A DNA stretch of 64,000 nt, from positions 186,001-250,000 of the forward strand of contig NZ_HE978637.1 of the NCBI RefSeq assembly GCF_000312105.1, in the 5' to 3' direction. This document shows positions 42,147-51,099 of the stretch, in pieces. The position numbers and the translations under genes were made by a program. This DNA is from Aeromicrobium massiliense JC14. GTDB lineage: Bacteria > Actinomycetota > Actinomycetes > Propionibacteriales > Nocardioidaceae. Each line of letters starts with the position of its first letter. Position 1 is the stretch's first letter. Under the pieces are notes generated by a model. The model did not search any database and was not told where the DNA came from. It saw only the letters and a list, made by a program, of their open reading frames with translations.

Positions 42147-42970
42147 GAGACGGTGACGCGGACGCGCTCGGCCGAGGCGTCCTCGTCCTCGACCCAGCCG
42201 TCGGGGGAGTCCTTCGCCGTCCAGGTGCGTCCGTCGAAGCTGACCGAGGTGAGCTCCAGCCGGGCGGCGTTGGCGACGAGGAACTGCGCCAGGCGCCACC
42301 CGCGCCGGGCGCGCTCGTCGGCCGCGCCGCGCACCGGGTAGTCGAGCGCCTCGCGCCGGCGGTCGACGTCCTGGGCGCCGAACGACTCGCGCACGAGCTC
42401 CTCGACGTCCGTCAGGGAGCCGCCCTCGCGCACGTTGACCTGGCAGCTGAAGGCGGCCGGGCTGTAGCCCATGAGCGAGGACGCGAGCGCCCGGGCGAAC
42501 GGCTCGTGGTCGGCGTACGCCTCGGGGTAGGCCGAGCGCTGCACCCGCTGGGCGGCGTCGGTGATCTCGAGCTCGGTGTAGCCGTCGATCTTCGCCAGCG
42601 CGTCGTAGAAGCGGCCCGTGGCGTAGACGGGGTCCATGATCTGCTCGACCGTGCCCCAGTCCTGCGACGGACGCTGCTGGAACAGGCCCACCGAGTCACG
42701 GTCGCCGTAGTCGATGTTGTGGATGCGCGACTCCTGGTAGGCGGTCGCGATCGCGATGGTCGTCGCCCGCGCCGGCAGGCCGCGCTCGGCCGCCATCGCG
42801 GCCATGAGCGACGTCCAGCGCGCCTGCTCCAGGTCGACCTCGGCGCGCAGGGTGTCGACCTGCGCGACGCAGTACTCGGCGCGGTCGGGCTCGTCCTCCC
42901 GCAGGACGACGAGGGCGACCGCGCAGGCCGCCACCGCCGTCCCGGCGACGACCCAGCTCGCCGCCCGCAC
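42143..42970 (-). CDS. Predicted membrane-anchored lytic transglycosylase-like protein
   Basis: A 275-residue protein with an N-terminal anchor or signal (AASWVVAGTAVAACAVALVVL), then a lysozyme-like region: ATTIAIATAYQESRIHN with a candidate catalytic Glu, and SVGLFQQRPSQDWGT, the pattern of goose-type/SLT transglycosylase folds. The C-terminus is unassigned. Its GTG overlaps the last base of the dapD stop, so it is translated with dapD; a cell-wall remodelling role would fit that link. Enzyme activity is inferred. Confidence 0.7.
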   Translation of the reverse strand: MRAASWVVAGTAVAACAVALVVLREDEPDRAEYCVAQVDTLRAEVDLEQARWTSLMAAMAAERGLPARATTIAIATAYQESRIHNIDYGDRDSVGLFQQRPSQDWGTVEQIMDPVYATGRFYDALAKIDGYTELEITDAAQRVQRSAYPEAYADHEPFARALASSLMGYSPAAFSCQVNVREGGSLTDVEELVRESFGAQDVDRRREALDYPVRGAADERARRGWRLAQFLVANAARLELTSVSFDGRTWTAKDSPDGWVEDEDASAERVRVTVS

Positions 42971-43917
42971 TAGTTGGCGTGCAGCGCGGCGTTGAGCTCG
43001 ACGCCCGAGCGGCCGGCCCGGGGACGGGCCTCGAGGCGTCCGGTCTCGCTGTTGGTCAGGTACAGCAGCCCGTCCTGGCCCGACAGCTCGGCGGCCTTGA
43101 CGACACGGCCGTCGGGCAGCGTGACCTTGCTGGCGGCCGTGACGTAGGTGCCGGCGGCCACGACGCAGTCGTCGCCCAGCGAGATGCCGATGCCGGCGTT
43201 CGCACCGATGAGGCAGCCGGTGCCCACCTGGATGACCTCCTTGCCGCCACCGGACAGGGTGCCCATGATCGAGGCGCCGCCGCCGACGTCGGAGCCGTCG
43301 CCCACGACGACGCCGGCCGAGATGCGGCCCTCGACCATCGCGGTGCCGAGCGTGCCGGCGTTGAAGTTCACGAAGCCCTCGTGCATGACCGTGGTGCCCT
43401 CGGCCAGGTGGGCGCCGAGGCGCACGCGGTCGGCGTCGCCGATGCGGACGCCGGAGGGGACGACGTAGTCGGTCATGCGCGGGAACTTGTCGACGCTGGT
43501 GACGTTCACGACCAGGCCGGCGGCCTGGGCGCGCAGGCGGGTGACCTCGAAGTCGGCGACGGCGCAGGGACCGATCGTCGTCCAGACGACGTTGGCCAGC
43601 AGGCCGAAGATGCCGTCGAGGTTCTGCCCGTGCGGCTGCACCAGGCGGTGCGACAGCAGGTGCAGGCGCAGGTAGGCGTCGTACGCGTCGGCCGGGGCGG
43701 CGGACAGGTCGTCGACGACGGTGTGCACGACGGCGCGGGTGACGGCACGGACCTCGTCGCGGCCCTCGAGCGCGTCCAGCCCCTCGGGCTGCAGGTCGTG
43801 CTCGGCCGGGGATCCGAGGTGGGGCTGGGGGTACCAGACGTCCAGCACGTCGCCCTCGTCGGTCACCGTGGCGACGCCCCAGGCGTACGCACCCGTCTTC
43901 GCAGCAGCATCGGTCAT
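42970..43917 (-). CDS. dapD: Tetrahydrodipicolinate N-succinyltransferase
   Basis: A 315-residue left-handed beta-helix acyltransferase that succinylates tetrahydrodipicolinate, the step before Dap[25 protein letters not shown] begins the hexapeptide repeats, [21 protein letters not shown] and [21 protein letters not shown] continue them. The length fits the actinobacterial type rather than the ~275-residue proteobacterial one. The ATG at 43917 has TACCGT seven bases upstream (leaderless). Confidence 0.94.
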   Translation of the reverse strand: MTDAAAKTGAYAWGVATVTDEGDVLDVWYPQPHLGSPAEHDLQPEGLDALEGRDEVRAVTRAVVHTVVDDLSAAPADAYDAYLRLHLLSHRLVQPHGQNLDGIFGLLANVVWTTIGPCAVADFEVTRLRAQAAGLVVNVTSVDKFPRMTDYVVPSGVRIGDADRVRLGAHLAEGTTVMHEGFVNFNAGTLGTAMVEGRISAGVVVGDGSDVGGGASIMGTLSGGGKEVIQVGTGCLIGANAGIGISLGDDCVVAAGTYVTAASKVTLPDGRVVKAAELSGQDGLLYLTNSETGRLEARPRAGRSGVELNAALHAN

Positions 43918-43924
43918 GCGTCCT

Positions 43925-43930
43925 ACGGTA
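43925..43930 (-). promoter_or_regulatory. -10 hexamer TACCGT of dapD
   Basis: TACCGT on the minus strand, seven bases before the ATG at 43917. Confidence 0.55.
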
Positions 43931-43975
43931 TCGGGCCGGCCCGACGGACCGGTCGCGTCGGTCCGCTCCACGCCC

Positions 43976-43981
43976 TAGGTT
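43976..43981 (+). promoter_or_regulatory. -10 hexamer TAGGTT of the VOC gene
   Basis: TAGGTT, six bases before the ATG at 43988. Confidence 0.55.
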
Positions 43982-43987
43982 CGTGCC

Positions 43988-44677
43988 ATGAGCCTGGTCA
44001 CCTTCCAAGCCCTCTGCGTCGACGTCAACGACCTGCACGTGGGAGGCCTCTTCTACAGCCGCATCCTGGGGGTGCAGACGGCCCGCCCGGACCTCGACCC
44101 CGACGACGTCAAGCTCGTCGGGCCGACCGCGGAGCACACCGTCTGGCCGAACAAGGTGCTGGAGCCCAAGACCGTGAAGAACCGCGTGCACCTGGACGTC
44201 TGGGGCCGCTCGGTCGAGGACTTCCGCGACCTGCAGCAGCTCACCGAGGACGGGCACTTCCCGTGGACCGTGTTCGCCGGCCCCGAGGGCGACGAGTTCT
44301 GCGTCTTCGAGTGGAACCGCGACGAGGAGCTGCCGGAGTACCGGCTCAAGGACGTCGTCGTCGACGCCGTCGACCACGTCGCGATCTCGCGCTGGTGGGC
44401 CGACGTCATGGGCGGCACGCTCACGCACGACGACTCGGGCTACTCCTACCTCGACGACGCGCCGGGCGTGCCGTTCGAGTCGTTCGACTTCGTGCCGGTG
44501 CCCGAGCCGAAGACGACCAAGAACCGCATCCACTGGGACGTCGACCTCGTCGAGGGCGCGACCATCGCCGACCTGGTCGCGAAGGGCGCGACGGTCCTGC
44601 GGGAGAAGGGCGGCGACATCCACTGGACGGTCATGGCCGACCCCGAGGGCAACGAGTTCTGCGTCTTCGACGACTGA
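43988..44677 (+). CDS. VOC-family protein, duplicated glyoxalase-like domain
   Basis: A 229-residue protein of two similar halves: each ends in the same block, WTVFAGPEGDEFCVFEW in the first and WTVMADPEGNEFCVFDD in the second, and each contains a KTVKNRVHLDV / KTTKNRIHWDV strand with a candidate metal-binding His. It probably binds a metal and a small ligand; substrate unknown. The internal duplication is clear by eye. Confidence 0.87.
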   Translation: MSLVTFQALCVDVNDLHVGGLFYSRILGVQTARPDLDPDDVKLVGPTAEHTVWPNKVLEPKTVKNRVHLDVWGRSVEDFRDLQQLTEDGHFPWTVFAGPEGDEFCVFEWNRDEELPEYRLKDVVVDAVDHVAISRWWADVMGGTLTHDDSGYSYLDDAPGVPFESFDFVPVPEPKTTKNRIHWDVDLVEGATIADLVAKGATVLREKGGDIHWTVMADPEGNEFCVFDD

Positions 44678-44684
44678 GCCGGGT

Positions 44685-44758
44685 CTCGACGGGCTCGGCC
44701 GGCGGCACCGCTCCGCTCCGCTCCCCGAGCCGGCCGTCCGCTCCCCGAGCCCGTCGAG
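44685..44758. repeat. Nested inverted repeat, possible terminator
   Basis: Perfect 14-bp arms CTCGACGGGCTCGG (44685-44698) and CCGAGCCCGTCGAG (44745-44758) enclosing a 46-bp centre with a second partial stem. It lies just after the VOC stop and 25 bp before dapE. Confidence 0.6.
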
Positions 44759-44770
44759 GGGACCGGCTGC

Positions 44771-44776
44771 CATGAT
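44771..44776 (+). promoter_or_regulatory. -10-like hexamer CATGAT of dapE
   Basis: CATGAT, six bases before the GTG at 44783; weak match to TANNNT but same geometry. Confidence 0.3.
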
Positions 44777-44782
44777 GAGGGC

Positions 44783-45844
44783 GTGCCTTCCCTGGACCCC
44801 TCGCGCGACGTCGTCGCGCTGACCGCCGACCTGGTCGACATCGCCTCGGAGAGCTTCGACGAGCAGGCGATCGCCGACGCCGTCGAGGCCGTGCTGCGGG
44901 CCGCCCCGCACCTGGACGTCGTCCGCGACGGCCACACGCTCGTGGCCCGGACGGACCTGGGCCGCGCCGAGCGGGTCGTCGTCGCCGGCCACCTCGACAC
45001 GGTGCCGGTCAACGGCAACTTCCCGTCGCGGCTCGAGGACGGCGTGCTGTGGGGCCTGGGCTCGTGCGACATGAAGGGCGGGGTCGCCGTCGCGCTGCGC
45101 CTGGCCGCGCACCTGTCCGAGCCCTCGCGCGACGTCACCTACGTCTTCTACGAGGCCGAGGAGGTCGCCGCCGTCCACAACGGTCTCGGCCGCCTCGCCC
45201 GTGAGCGTCCCGAGCTGCTCGCCGGCGACTTCGCGATCCTCATGGAGCCCTCGGACGGCGGCATCGAGGCCGGCTGCCAGGGCACGATGCGCTTCGACGT
45301 CGTCACCCGCGGCGAGCGGTCGCACTCGGCCCGCTCGTGGATGGGCTCCAACGCCATCCACGCCGCGCACCAGGTGCTGGCCCGGCTGAACGCCTACGAG
45401 CCGCGCCGCGTCGACATCGACGGCCTGGAGTACCGCGAGGGGCTCAACGCCGTCCTCGTGAACGGGGGCGTGGCCGGCAACGTCATCCCCGACGAGTGCC
45501 GCGTGACGGTGAACTACCGCTTCGCGCCCGACCGCGACGAGGCCGCGGCGCTCGCGCACGTCCGCGAGGTCTTCGACGGGTTCGAGCTCGAGGTGACCGA
45601 CTCCTCGCCCGGTGCCCTGCCCGGCCTCTCGCGTCCCGCGGTGCAGGACTTCGTGGCCGCCGTCGGCGGCGAGGTGAAGCCTAAGTTCGGCTGGACGGAC
45701 GTCTCGCAGTTCACGAGGCTGGGCGTCCCGGCGGTCAACTACGGTCCGGGCGACCCGCTGTTCGCCCACAAGGCCGACGAGCACGTGCCGGTCGAGCAGC
45801 TGCGTCAGGTGGAGGAGCGGATGAACAGGTGGTTGGGCGCATGA
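44783..45844 (+). CDS. dapE: Succinyl-diaminopimelate desuccinylase
   Basis: A 353-residue M20 metallohydrolase that frees LL-DAP. Zinc ligands and the catalytic Glu are in AGHLDTVP (His70), GSCDMKGGVA (Asp96) and EAEEVAA (Glu126/127); a dimerisation domain follows (GERSHSARSWMGSNA). The actinobacterial DapE type is recognised by CDMKGG and GWTDVSQF. It leads an operon with the LOG and tag genes through four-base overlaps. Confidence 0.93.
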   Translation: MPSLDPSRDVVALTADLVDIASESFDEQAIADAVEAVLRAAPHLDVVRDGHTLVARTDLGRAERVVVAGHLDTVPVNGNFPSRLEDGVLWGLGSCDMKGGVAVALRLAAHLSEPSRDVTYVFYEAEEVAAVHNGLGRLARERPELLAGDFAILMEPSDGGIEAGCQGTMRFDVVTRGERSHSARSWMGSNAIHAAHQVLARLNAYEPRRVDIDGLEYREGLNAVLVNGGVAGNVIPDECRVTVNYRFAPDRDEAAALAHVREVFDGFELEVTDSSPGALPGLSRPAVQDFVAAVGGEVKPKFGWTDVSQFTRLGVPAVNYGPGDPLFAHKADEHVPVEQLRQVEERMNRWLGA

Positions 45845-46578
45845 GCGACGAGAAGCGGACGTACGGCGACACCCACCTGGGTCCGGTGCGGCTGCGGCGC
45901 AAGATGGTCAAGGAGACGACCACCGACCAGCGCCTGCTCGACAGCCACGGCGACACAGACTGGCTGCACACCGACCCGTGGCGCGTGCTGCGCATCCAGT
46001 CCGAGTTCGTCGAGGGCTTCGGCGCGCTGGCCGAGCTCGGCCCGGCGGTCGCGGTCTTCGGCTCGGCGCGGACGCCGCAGGACGACCGGCACTCGCTCAT
46101 GGCCGAGGAGATCGCGCAGGGCCTGTGCCAGCGCGGCTACGCGGTCGTGACCGGCGGCGGCCCCGGCATCATGGAGGCGGCGAACCGTGGCGCGTCCGAG
46201 TGCGGCGGCACGTCCGTCGGCCTGGGCATCGAGCTGCCGCACGAGCAGAGCCTCAACGACTGGGTCGACCTCGGCATCAACTTCCGCTACTTCTTCGTGC
46301 GCAAGACGATGTTCGTGAAGTACACCGACGGCGCGCTCGTGCTGCCCGGCGGCTTCGGCACGATGGACGAGCTGTTCGAGGCGCTGACCCTGGCCCAGAC
46401 GCACAAGATCACCGAGTACCCGGTCGTCCTCGTCGGCGTCGACTACTGGTCGGGCCTGATCGAGTGGATGCGCAGCACCATGCTGACCGCGGGCAACATC
46501 GTCGCCGCCGACCTCGACCGTATCGTCCTCACCGACGACGTCGAGGAGGCGCTCGAGGCCTTCCCCAAGAAGTCGTGA
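45841..46578 (+). CDS. LOG-family protein (TIGR00730)
   Basis: A 245-residue lysine-decarboxylase-like Rossmann protein. VTGGGPGIMEAANRGA and LPGGFGTMDELFEAL are the LOG motifs that bind the nucleotide phosphate; enzymes of this type release free cytokinin bases from nucleoside monophosphates. In actinobacteria it usually sits beside dapE, as here, and its physiological substrate is often unclear. Confidence 0.92.
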   Translation: MSDEKRTYGDTHLGPVRLRRKMVKETTTDQRLLDSHGDTDWLHTDPWRVLRIQSEFVEGFGALAELGPAVAVFGSARTPQDDRHSLMAEEIAQGLCQRGYAVVTGGGPGIMEAANRGASECGGTSVGLGIELPHEQSLNDWVDLGINFRYFFVRKTMFVKYTDGALVLPGGFGTMDELFEALTLAQTHKITEYPVVLVGVDYWSGLIEWMRSTMLTAGNIVAADLDRIVLTDDVEEALEAFPKKS

Positions 46579-47144
46579 CCGAGCGCGGGGCGGAGCCGGG
46601 GGAGGACGGCGTCCTGCGCTGCCCATGGGGCAACGCACCGGACATGACGGCGTACCACGACACGGAGTGGGGCCGGCCGGTCCGCGACGACCGCGGGCTG
46701 TTCGAGCGGGTGAGCCTGGAGGCGTTCCAGTCGGGGCTGTCGTGGGCGGTGATCCTGCGCAAGCGCGAGGGCTTCCGCGCCGCGTTCGCCGGCTTCGACC
46801 CCGAGGTGGTCGCCGGCTTCGGCGAGGACGACCGGGCGCGGCTGCTCGCCGACGCGGGCATCGTCCGCAACCGGGCCAAGATCGACGCCACCATCGCCAA
46901 CGCGCGGGCCTACCTGGAGCTCGACGAGCCGTTCGCCGAGCTGCTGTGGTCGTTCGCCCCGCAGGAGCGGCGGGTACCGCGGACGCTCGCGGACGTCCCG
47001 GCGGTCACGCCGGAGTCGACCGCCATGGCGAAGGCACTGAAGAAGCGCGGCTTCAAGTTCGTCGGACCCACCACGGCGTACGCGCTCATGCAGGCCACAG
47101 GCATGGTCGACGACCACCTGGCCGGCTGCGTCGCTCGTCCCTAG
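46575..47144 (+). CDS. tag: DNA-3-methyladenine glycosylase I
   Basis: A 189-residue base-excision repair enzyme removing 3-methyladenine. The N-terminal CPWGNAPDMTAYHDTEWG holds zinc ligands Cys16 and His28, LEAFQSGLSWAVIL carries Glu49, the catalytic-site glutamate, and the C-terminal MVDDHLAGC gives the other two zinc ligands. Length matches the family. The GTG overlaps the LOG stop, and its end overlaps the convergent HNH gene by four bases. Confidence 0.94.
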   Translation: MTERGAEPGEDGVLRCPWGNAPDMTAYHDTEWGRPVRDDRGLFERVSLEAFQSGLSWAVILRKREGFRAAFAGFDPEVVAGFGEDDRARLLADAGIVRNRAKIDATIANARAYLELDEPFAELLWSFAPQERRVPRTLADVPAVTPESTAMAKALKKRGFKFVGPTTAYALMQATGMVDDHLAGCVARP

Positions 47145-48457
47145 GTGCTCGCCGGCTCGAGCGCGCGGGGTCGGTGCTTGAGGTGGCGGGCGTGGCGGAG
47201 TGGTCGCTGCTGCGGGTCGATCCGTGGTGGCGGGATCACTTCCACGACGCCGTCTGGGCCGAGGCGCGCTTGCCAGTCTGAGTCGTGGAGCAAGTGGTGG
47301 TGGAAGAAGCAGAACAGGGCACCGTTGTCGATCGAGGTCTCACCACCCTGGCTCCAGGGTCGGAGGTGGTGGGCCTCGCACCAACCGGGTGGCCGGTCGC
47401 ATCCTTTCCAGGAGCACCCCTTGTCCCGTTTCGCGAGGACGGCGCGCTGGTAGCGGTCGTGGAGGCGCTTCTCGGTGCCAGCGTCGAGGACGCGGGACTC
47501 GCCGTCGAGCACGAGGGGCAGCAGGTTGGCGCTGCAGGCGAGCCGTCGCGCCTGGGAAGCACTGAGGTCACAGCCGCTCGACAGAGTCGCCCGCGAGACG
47601 CGGTCGCGGAGGTCGTCGTAGTCGATGTTGATCGTGACCGTGGCGGCGACGCCACCGGCCTGCGGGTAGGCGCCCTGCGGGAGGTGCTCGACCAGCTCGC
47701 ACAGCGCCAGGCCCATACGGCGGGCGTGGTCGAGCCGTCCGATCTCCTGATCGGAGTGGTCGCCGTCGACGTCGCGGAAGATCGCGCCGTCGCGTCGGGG
47801 TGAGGCCAGACCCTCCAGCACGGTCTTGAGCATGTCGGCCTGCACGTCCGGCAGCACGCCTCGGATGCTCGAGCGGTCCTGGCCCATGCGGGTGATCGAC
47901 AGGTGGGTCTCGTCCCACGCCTGTTTCTCCTGCCGCTCGAGCTGGGCGCCGATGATCTCGTCCGCGCTGTCGGGATCGACGACCTCGACGATGCGGTTGG
48001 CCAGGCGGCGCAGGTCGTCGGCACCGAACTCACGGGCGTGCTCCAGGAGGGTGGCCTCGGCGTCGTCGTGCTGCTCGTCGACGAACCAGTCGGGCAGGGC
48101 GTCGAGGGCCTTCAGGATGATGTGCGCCTGCTCGGTCGTGAGCCGGCCGGACGCCCACCGCTGGCGCGTGATGGTGCCGCGCGTCGGGTCGAGCCGGGTC
48201 AGTGAGACGAGCTTGGACGCCTCGCTTCGGGAGACGTTCGTGGTGGTGGCGAGCCAGACGGTGGGCGACGTGCAGCCATCCTCACGCGGGAGGGCCAGGT
48301 CTTCGGCGGCAGTCGTCAGCTTCACGGTGAGGGCCTGGAGCCCGGCGACTGCCTCGGCCGCGGCTCGCAGCTCGGAACGGATCTGATCACCGGTCAGGCG
48401 CCACGGCTCGAGCGTGCTGGACTCCTCCAGCAGTGCCTCCACCTGTTCGCCGATCAT
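47141..48457 (-). CDS. DUF222 / HNH endonuclease-domain protein (13E12-like)
   Basis: A 438-residue protein: a helical DUF222 region (about 30-330) and a C-terminal HNH domain, KGCDRPPGWCEAHHLRPWSQ then IDNGALFCFFHHHLLH. These proteins form multicopy families in actinobacterial genomes and are suspected selfish or mobile elements; nuclease activity has rarely been tested. The HNH residues look complete. ATG at 48457 without a clear ribosome-binding site. Confidence 0.88.
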   Translation of the reverse strand: MIGEQVEALLEESSTLEPWRLTGDQIRSELRAAAEAVAGLQALTVKLTTAAEDLALPREDGCTSPTVWLATTTNVSRSEASKLVSLTRLDPTRGTITRQRWASGRLTTEQAHIILKALDALPDWFVDEQHDDAEATLLEHAREFGADDLRRLANRIVEVVDPDSADEIIGAQLERQEKQAWDETHLSITRMGQDRSSIRGVLPDVQADMLKTVLEGLASPRRDGAIFRDVDGDHSDQEIGRLDHARRMGLALCELVEHLPQGAYPQAGGVAATVTINIDYDDLRDRVSRATLSSGCDLSASQARRLACSANLLPLVLDGESRVLDAGTEKRLHDRYQRAVLAKRDKGCSWKGCDRPPGWCEAHHLRPWSQGGETSIDNGALFCFFHHHLLHDSDWQARLGPDGVVEVIPPPRIDPQQRPLRHARHLKHRPRALEPAST

Positions 48458-48550
48458 CCGAACCCCCCCCTGTCGAACGTTTGTTCTAGTCTACCTCGAC
48501 GGGATGACATGAACCAGTGAAAATCCCTAGTAATTCAGCATTCTTTCTCG

Positions 48551-48872
48551 CTTCGACAAGCTCAGCGAGCGAGGGCTCGGCGAGCCGACGAATCCACCCC
48601 GCCGAGCACCCAAGAGCCTCGTCATCAGCCCCTTGGGCGACCGAGTCGGAAGGCGTGCTTCGACAAGCTCAGCGAGCGGCGCGGGCGAGCCGACGACCTG
48701 ACCGATCAGCCTCGTCATCAGCCCCTCCGGTGACCACGGGAGGAGGCGCTTCGGCAGGCTCAGCGAGCGAGGGCCGGGCGAGCCGACGATCCTGACCGAT
48801 CCGAGCGCCCAGCCGCGTCGTCATCAGCCCCTCGGGCGACCACGCGAGAGGCTCCTTTCGACGAGCTCAAGG
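48551..48872. repeat. Imperfect tandem array of ~91-107 bp units with the CTTCGACAAGCTCAG motif
   Basis: Four successive units begin at 48551, 48658, 48749 and (degenerate) 48855. Each opens with CTTCGRCARGCTCAGCGAGC, continues through GGCGAGCCGACGA and ends with TCGTCATCAGCCCCT. The 48458-49000 gap otherwise contains no gene; the last ~120 bp before 49001 should hold the promoter of the next gene but no box is clear. Confidence 0.75.
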
Positions 48873-49000
48873 AGCCCCAAGACCCACCCCGCAAGAACCC
48901 CGCACCATCGCCCGGCGACCCGAGGGACGACCGAGCACCCGGACCTACGCTGGAGGATCTGCTCCGGCCGCCCGGGCGGCCTCGTCCGAGGGAGATCTCG

Positions 49001-49564
49001 ATGCGCTTCTCCACCGTGCTGGCCACCGCCGTGGCCGCCACCGTCCTGGTGGCCGTGCCGACGTCGGCCGACGCCGCCACCAGCGTCCGCTACCGCGACC
49101 GGGCCGGCGACGCCCCTGCGCACGCCGACATCCGCTGGGTCAAGATCAACAAGTCCCAGCGCTGGCTCGTCACCACGATCCGGCTGCGCGAGGTCGTGCG
49201 TCCGGGCCGCGCGGACGAGAGCCTGTTCTGGATCCACTACGACACGACCGGCTCACGCAGCCCCGACTACCTCTTCGCGGTGCCGGGGGCGGAGTGGCTG
49301 GCCGGATCCGCGCGCGGCTGGTTCCGGGTGCGCGCCGGCACCGACCCGGAGGACGTCTACGGCGACTGGGGCGCGTGCCTGGGCGGACGGCGTCCGTACA
49401 CCTACAGCACGTCGCGCGACACCATCCGGGTCAAGATCCCCATGCGCTGCTTCGAGGGCGCCGAGCGGGTCCGCGTCGCGGTCAACACCGACCACGCGGA
49501 CGACCCGCGCACGCGGCACGACTGGTTCCGTCGTCCCGGCCAGTACAGCCGCTGGCTGCGCTGA
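49001..49564 (+). CDS. Secreted protein, unknown function
   Basis: A 187-residue exported protein with a classic signal peptide (MRFSTVLATAVAATVLV, cleavage after ADAA). The mature part is a beta-rich single domain beginning SVRYRDRAGDAPAHADIRWVK, a pattern seen in small actinobacterial secreted proteins of unknown role, with two cysteines (GACLGG, MRCFEG) likely disulphide-bonded. Confidence 0.8.
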   Translation: MRFSTVLATAVAATVLVAVPTSADAATSVRYRDRAGDAPAHADIRWVKINKSQRWLVTTIRLREVVRPGRADESLFWIHYDTTGSRSPDYLFAVPGAEWLAGSARGWFRVRAGTDPEDVYGDWGACLGGRRPYTYSTSRDTIRVKIPMRCFEGAERVRVAVNTDHADDPRTRHDWFRRPGQYSRWLR

Positions 49565-49616
49565 CCGCCCCGCGCCGGTCTCCGCGCGCCTCCCGGGAAA
49601 ACCGGTCCCGCACGCC

Positions 49617-49622
49617 TAGCCT
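49617..49622 (+). promoter_or_regulatory. -10 hexamer TAGCCT of the coiled-coil protein gene
   Basis: TAGCCT, six bases before the ATG at 49629. Confidence 0.55.
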
Positions 49623-49628
49623 GGCGCC

Positions 49629-50279
49629 ATGGCCAAGACCTCGGACGCCCCCCGCACCGACCGTCGCGCTCGTCGCTCCACCCGGACGCTCGCCGCGGTC
49701 GTGCTGCTGCTGACCGCCGCCGCCGTCGGTATCGCCGCGATCTCCGCCGGCTCCACGGGCCTGCTCGTGGCCGCCGTCGTCTACGCCGTGGTCGCCGGCT
49801 CGGTCGCCGCGCGCCTGCTGAGCGACGAGACCGCCCAGGTCCGTCGCTCGTGGGCGCAGGACCGCGCCACCACCGCCCAGTCCTACACCCGCACCGCGGC
49901 GGCCCGCTCCGACGAGCAGGCCGCGTTCGCCGAGACCATGGGCGCCCGCGTCCGCGCCGGCGTCGAGCGCCAGACCAAGCTCGTCGAGCAGGTCACCGCG
50001 CTCGAGTCGGCCGTCCACGAGACCCGCACGCGCCTGGCCGACGAGCGCAAGCGCAGCGAGGCGCTCGACGCCCAGCTGGCCGCCGAGCGCGAGTCGCTGG
50101 CGCAGGCCGAGGCCGAGCTGTCCACCGTGCGCACCGAGCTCGAGCGGGTCCGCGCCGAGGTCCGTCGCCTCCAGACCGAGCTCACCACCATCGAGAGCGC
50201 CGAGGCCGAGCTGCGCGAGCAGCTCGTGGCCCAGCACGCGGACGTCCTGCGCCGCGAGCAGGCCGACCGCCTGGCCTGA
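49629..50279 (+). CDS. Membrane-anchored coiled-coil protein
   Basis: A 216-residue protein: a basic N-terminus (RTDRRARRSTR), two membrane helices (about 20-42 and 44-64), then a long continuous coiled coil from about 110 to the end (LVEQVTALESAVHETRTRL, LERVRAEVRRLQTELTTIE). The coil would project into the cytoplasm, suggesting a scaffold or cell-envelope organiser. No named family. Confidence 0.78.
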   Translation: MAKTSDAPRTDRRARRSTRTLAAVVLLLTAAAVGIAAISAGSTGLLVAAVVYAVVAGSVAARLLSDETAQVRRSWAQDRATTAQSYTRTAAARSDEQAAFAETMGARVRAGVERQTKLVEQVTALESAVHETRTRLADERKRSEALDAQLAAERESLAQAEAELSTVRTELERVRAEVRRLQTELTTIESAEAELREQLVAQHADVLRREQADRLA

Positions 50280-50280
50280 T

Positions 50281-51000
50281 TCAGCGTCCCTCGAACACCG
50301 GGGGACGTCCCTCGGCCCGCGCGGCCTGCGCCTCGGCGTGGTCGCGCGAGCGCCGCAGCATCGTCACCCGCTGCGACTCCAGCTGCATCGTGCCGACCAG
50401 GCCGTCGTCGTCGGCGTGCGCCAGCGACCGCTTCGTCGCGGCCATGGCGAGCGGCGGCCGGGCGGCGAGCTCCTCGGCCAGCGCCTGCACCTCGTCGTCG
50501 AGCTCGTGAGCGGGGACGACGTACGTGGCGAGTCCCAGCGCGAGGGCCTCGTTCGCCGCCACGACCTGCGGTCGCAGCAGCAGCTCCGCCGCCCGTGCGC
50601 GCCCGACCAGGCGCGGCAGCGTCCACGACAGCCCGCCCAGCGGCGGCAGCGCGTCGGCGTCCACCCCGGTGTCCAGGGCGGCGTCGTGGGCCAGGACGCG
50701 CAGGTCGGCCGCGCAGACGAGCGCCAGGCCCGCGCCGCGCGCCGTGCCGTCCACCGCCGCGACCACGGGCTGGGGGAGCGCCGCCAGCGCGGCGACCGCC
50801 ACCGGGACGAGAGCATCCTCGGACGCCTCCCTGAGGGCGGTGCCGAGGTCGCCGGCCAGGACGACGCATCGCACGGAGGAGTCGGTCGCGACGTCGTGCA
50901 GGGCCGCCACGAGCGGGTCCAGCCCGGCCCCGGCGGAGAGCGTGAGCACCCGCACGGCGGCGGCGTCACGCGTGTCGGGCGCGTTGTCCTCGTGGGTCAC
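50281..51000 (-). CDS. Enoyl-CoA hydratase/isomerase-like protein, catalytic residues doubtful
   Basis: A 239-residue crotonase-fold protein. The oxyanion segment VDGTARGAGLALVCAADLRV is conserved, but where catalytic crotonases have a Glu in the PE..LGL segment this protein reads DTGVDADALPPLGGL, so normal hydratase chemistry is unlikely. RLVGRARAAELLL and ANEALALGLATYVV keep the fold. It may act on another CoA ester or bind one. GTG start. Confidence 0.82.
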   Translation of the reverse strand: MTHEDNAPDTRDAAAVRVLTLSAGAGLDPLVAALHDVATDSSVRCVVLAGDLGTALREASEDALVPVAVAALAALPQPVVAAVDGTARGAGLALVCAADLRVLAHDAALDTGVDADALPPLGGLSWTLPRLVGRARAAELLLRPQVVAANEALALGLATYVVPAHELDDEVQALAEELAARPPLAMAATKRSLAHADDDGLVGTMQLESQRVTMLRRSRDHAEAQAARAEGRPPVFEGR

Positions 51001-51047
51001 GGGGCGACCTCCTGACGATCCGTTGGCCGCGTCACACGGTCATGGGG

Positions 51048-51053
51048 GATAAT
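51048..51053 (+). promoter_or_regulatory. -10 hexamer GATAAT before the DUF3117 gene
   Basis: GATAAT, close to TATAAT and the most AT-rich spot in the gap, 46 bases before the ATG at 51100. Confidence 0.45.
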
Positions 51054-51099
51054 AGGCCGGGCGCTCTCCACCGGGGGTGCCAGGACGAGAGGGGATTCA

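Noticed and set aside
44685..44758. Insertion sequence end
   Set aside because: No transposase or target duplication; better explained as a palindromic repeat or terminator.
42143..45784. A 1213-codon minus-strand open frame
   Set aside because: Beyond the transglycosylase-like gene it runs antisense to dapE and the VOC gene, both well supported.
48551..48872. Possible CRISPR array
   Set aside because: Repeats are degenerate, 91-107 bp apart and share most of the 'spacer' sequence; no cas genes nearby.
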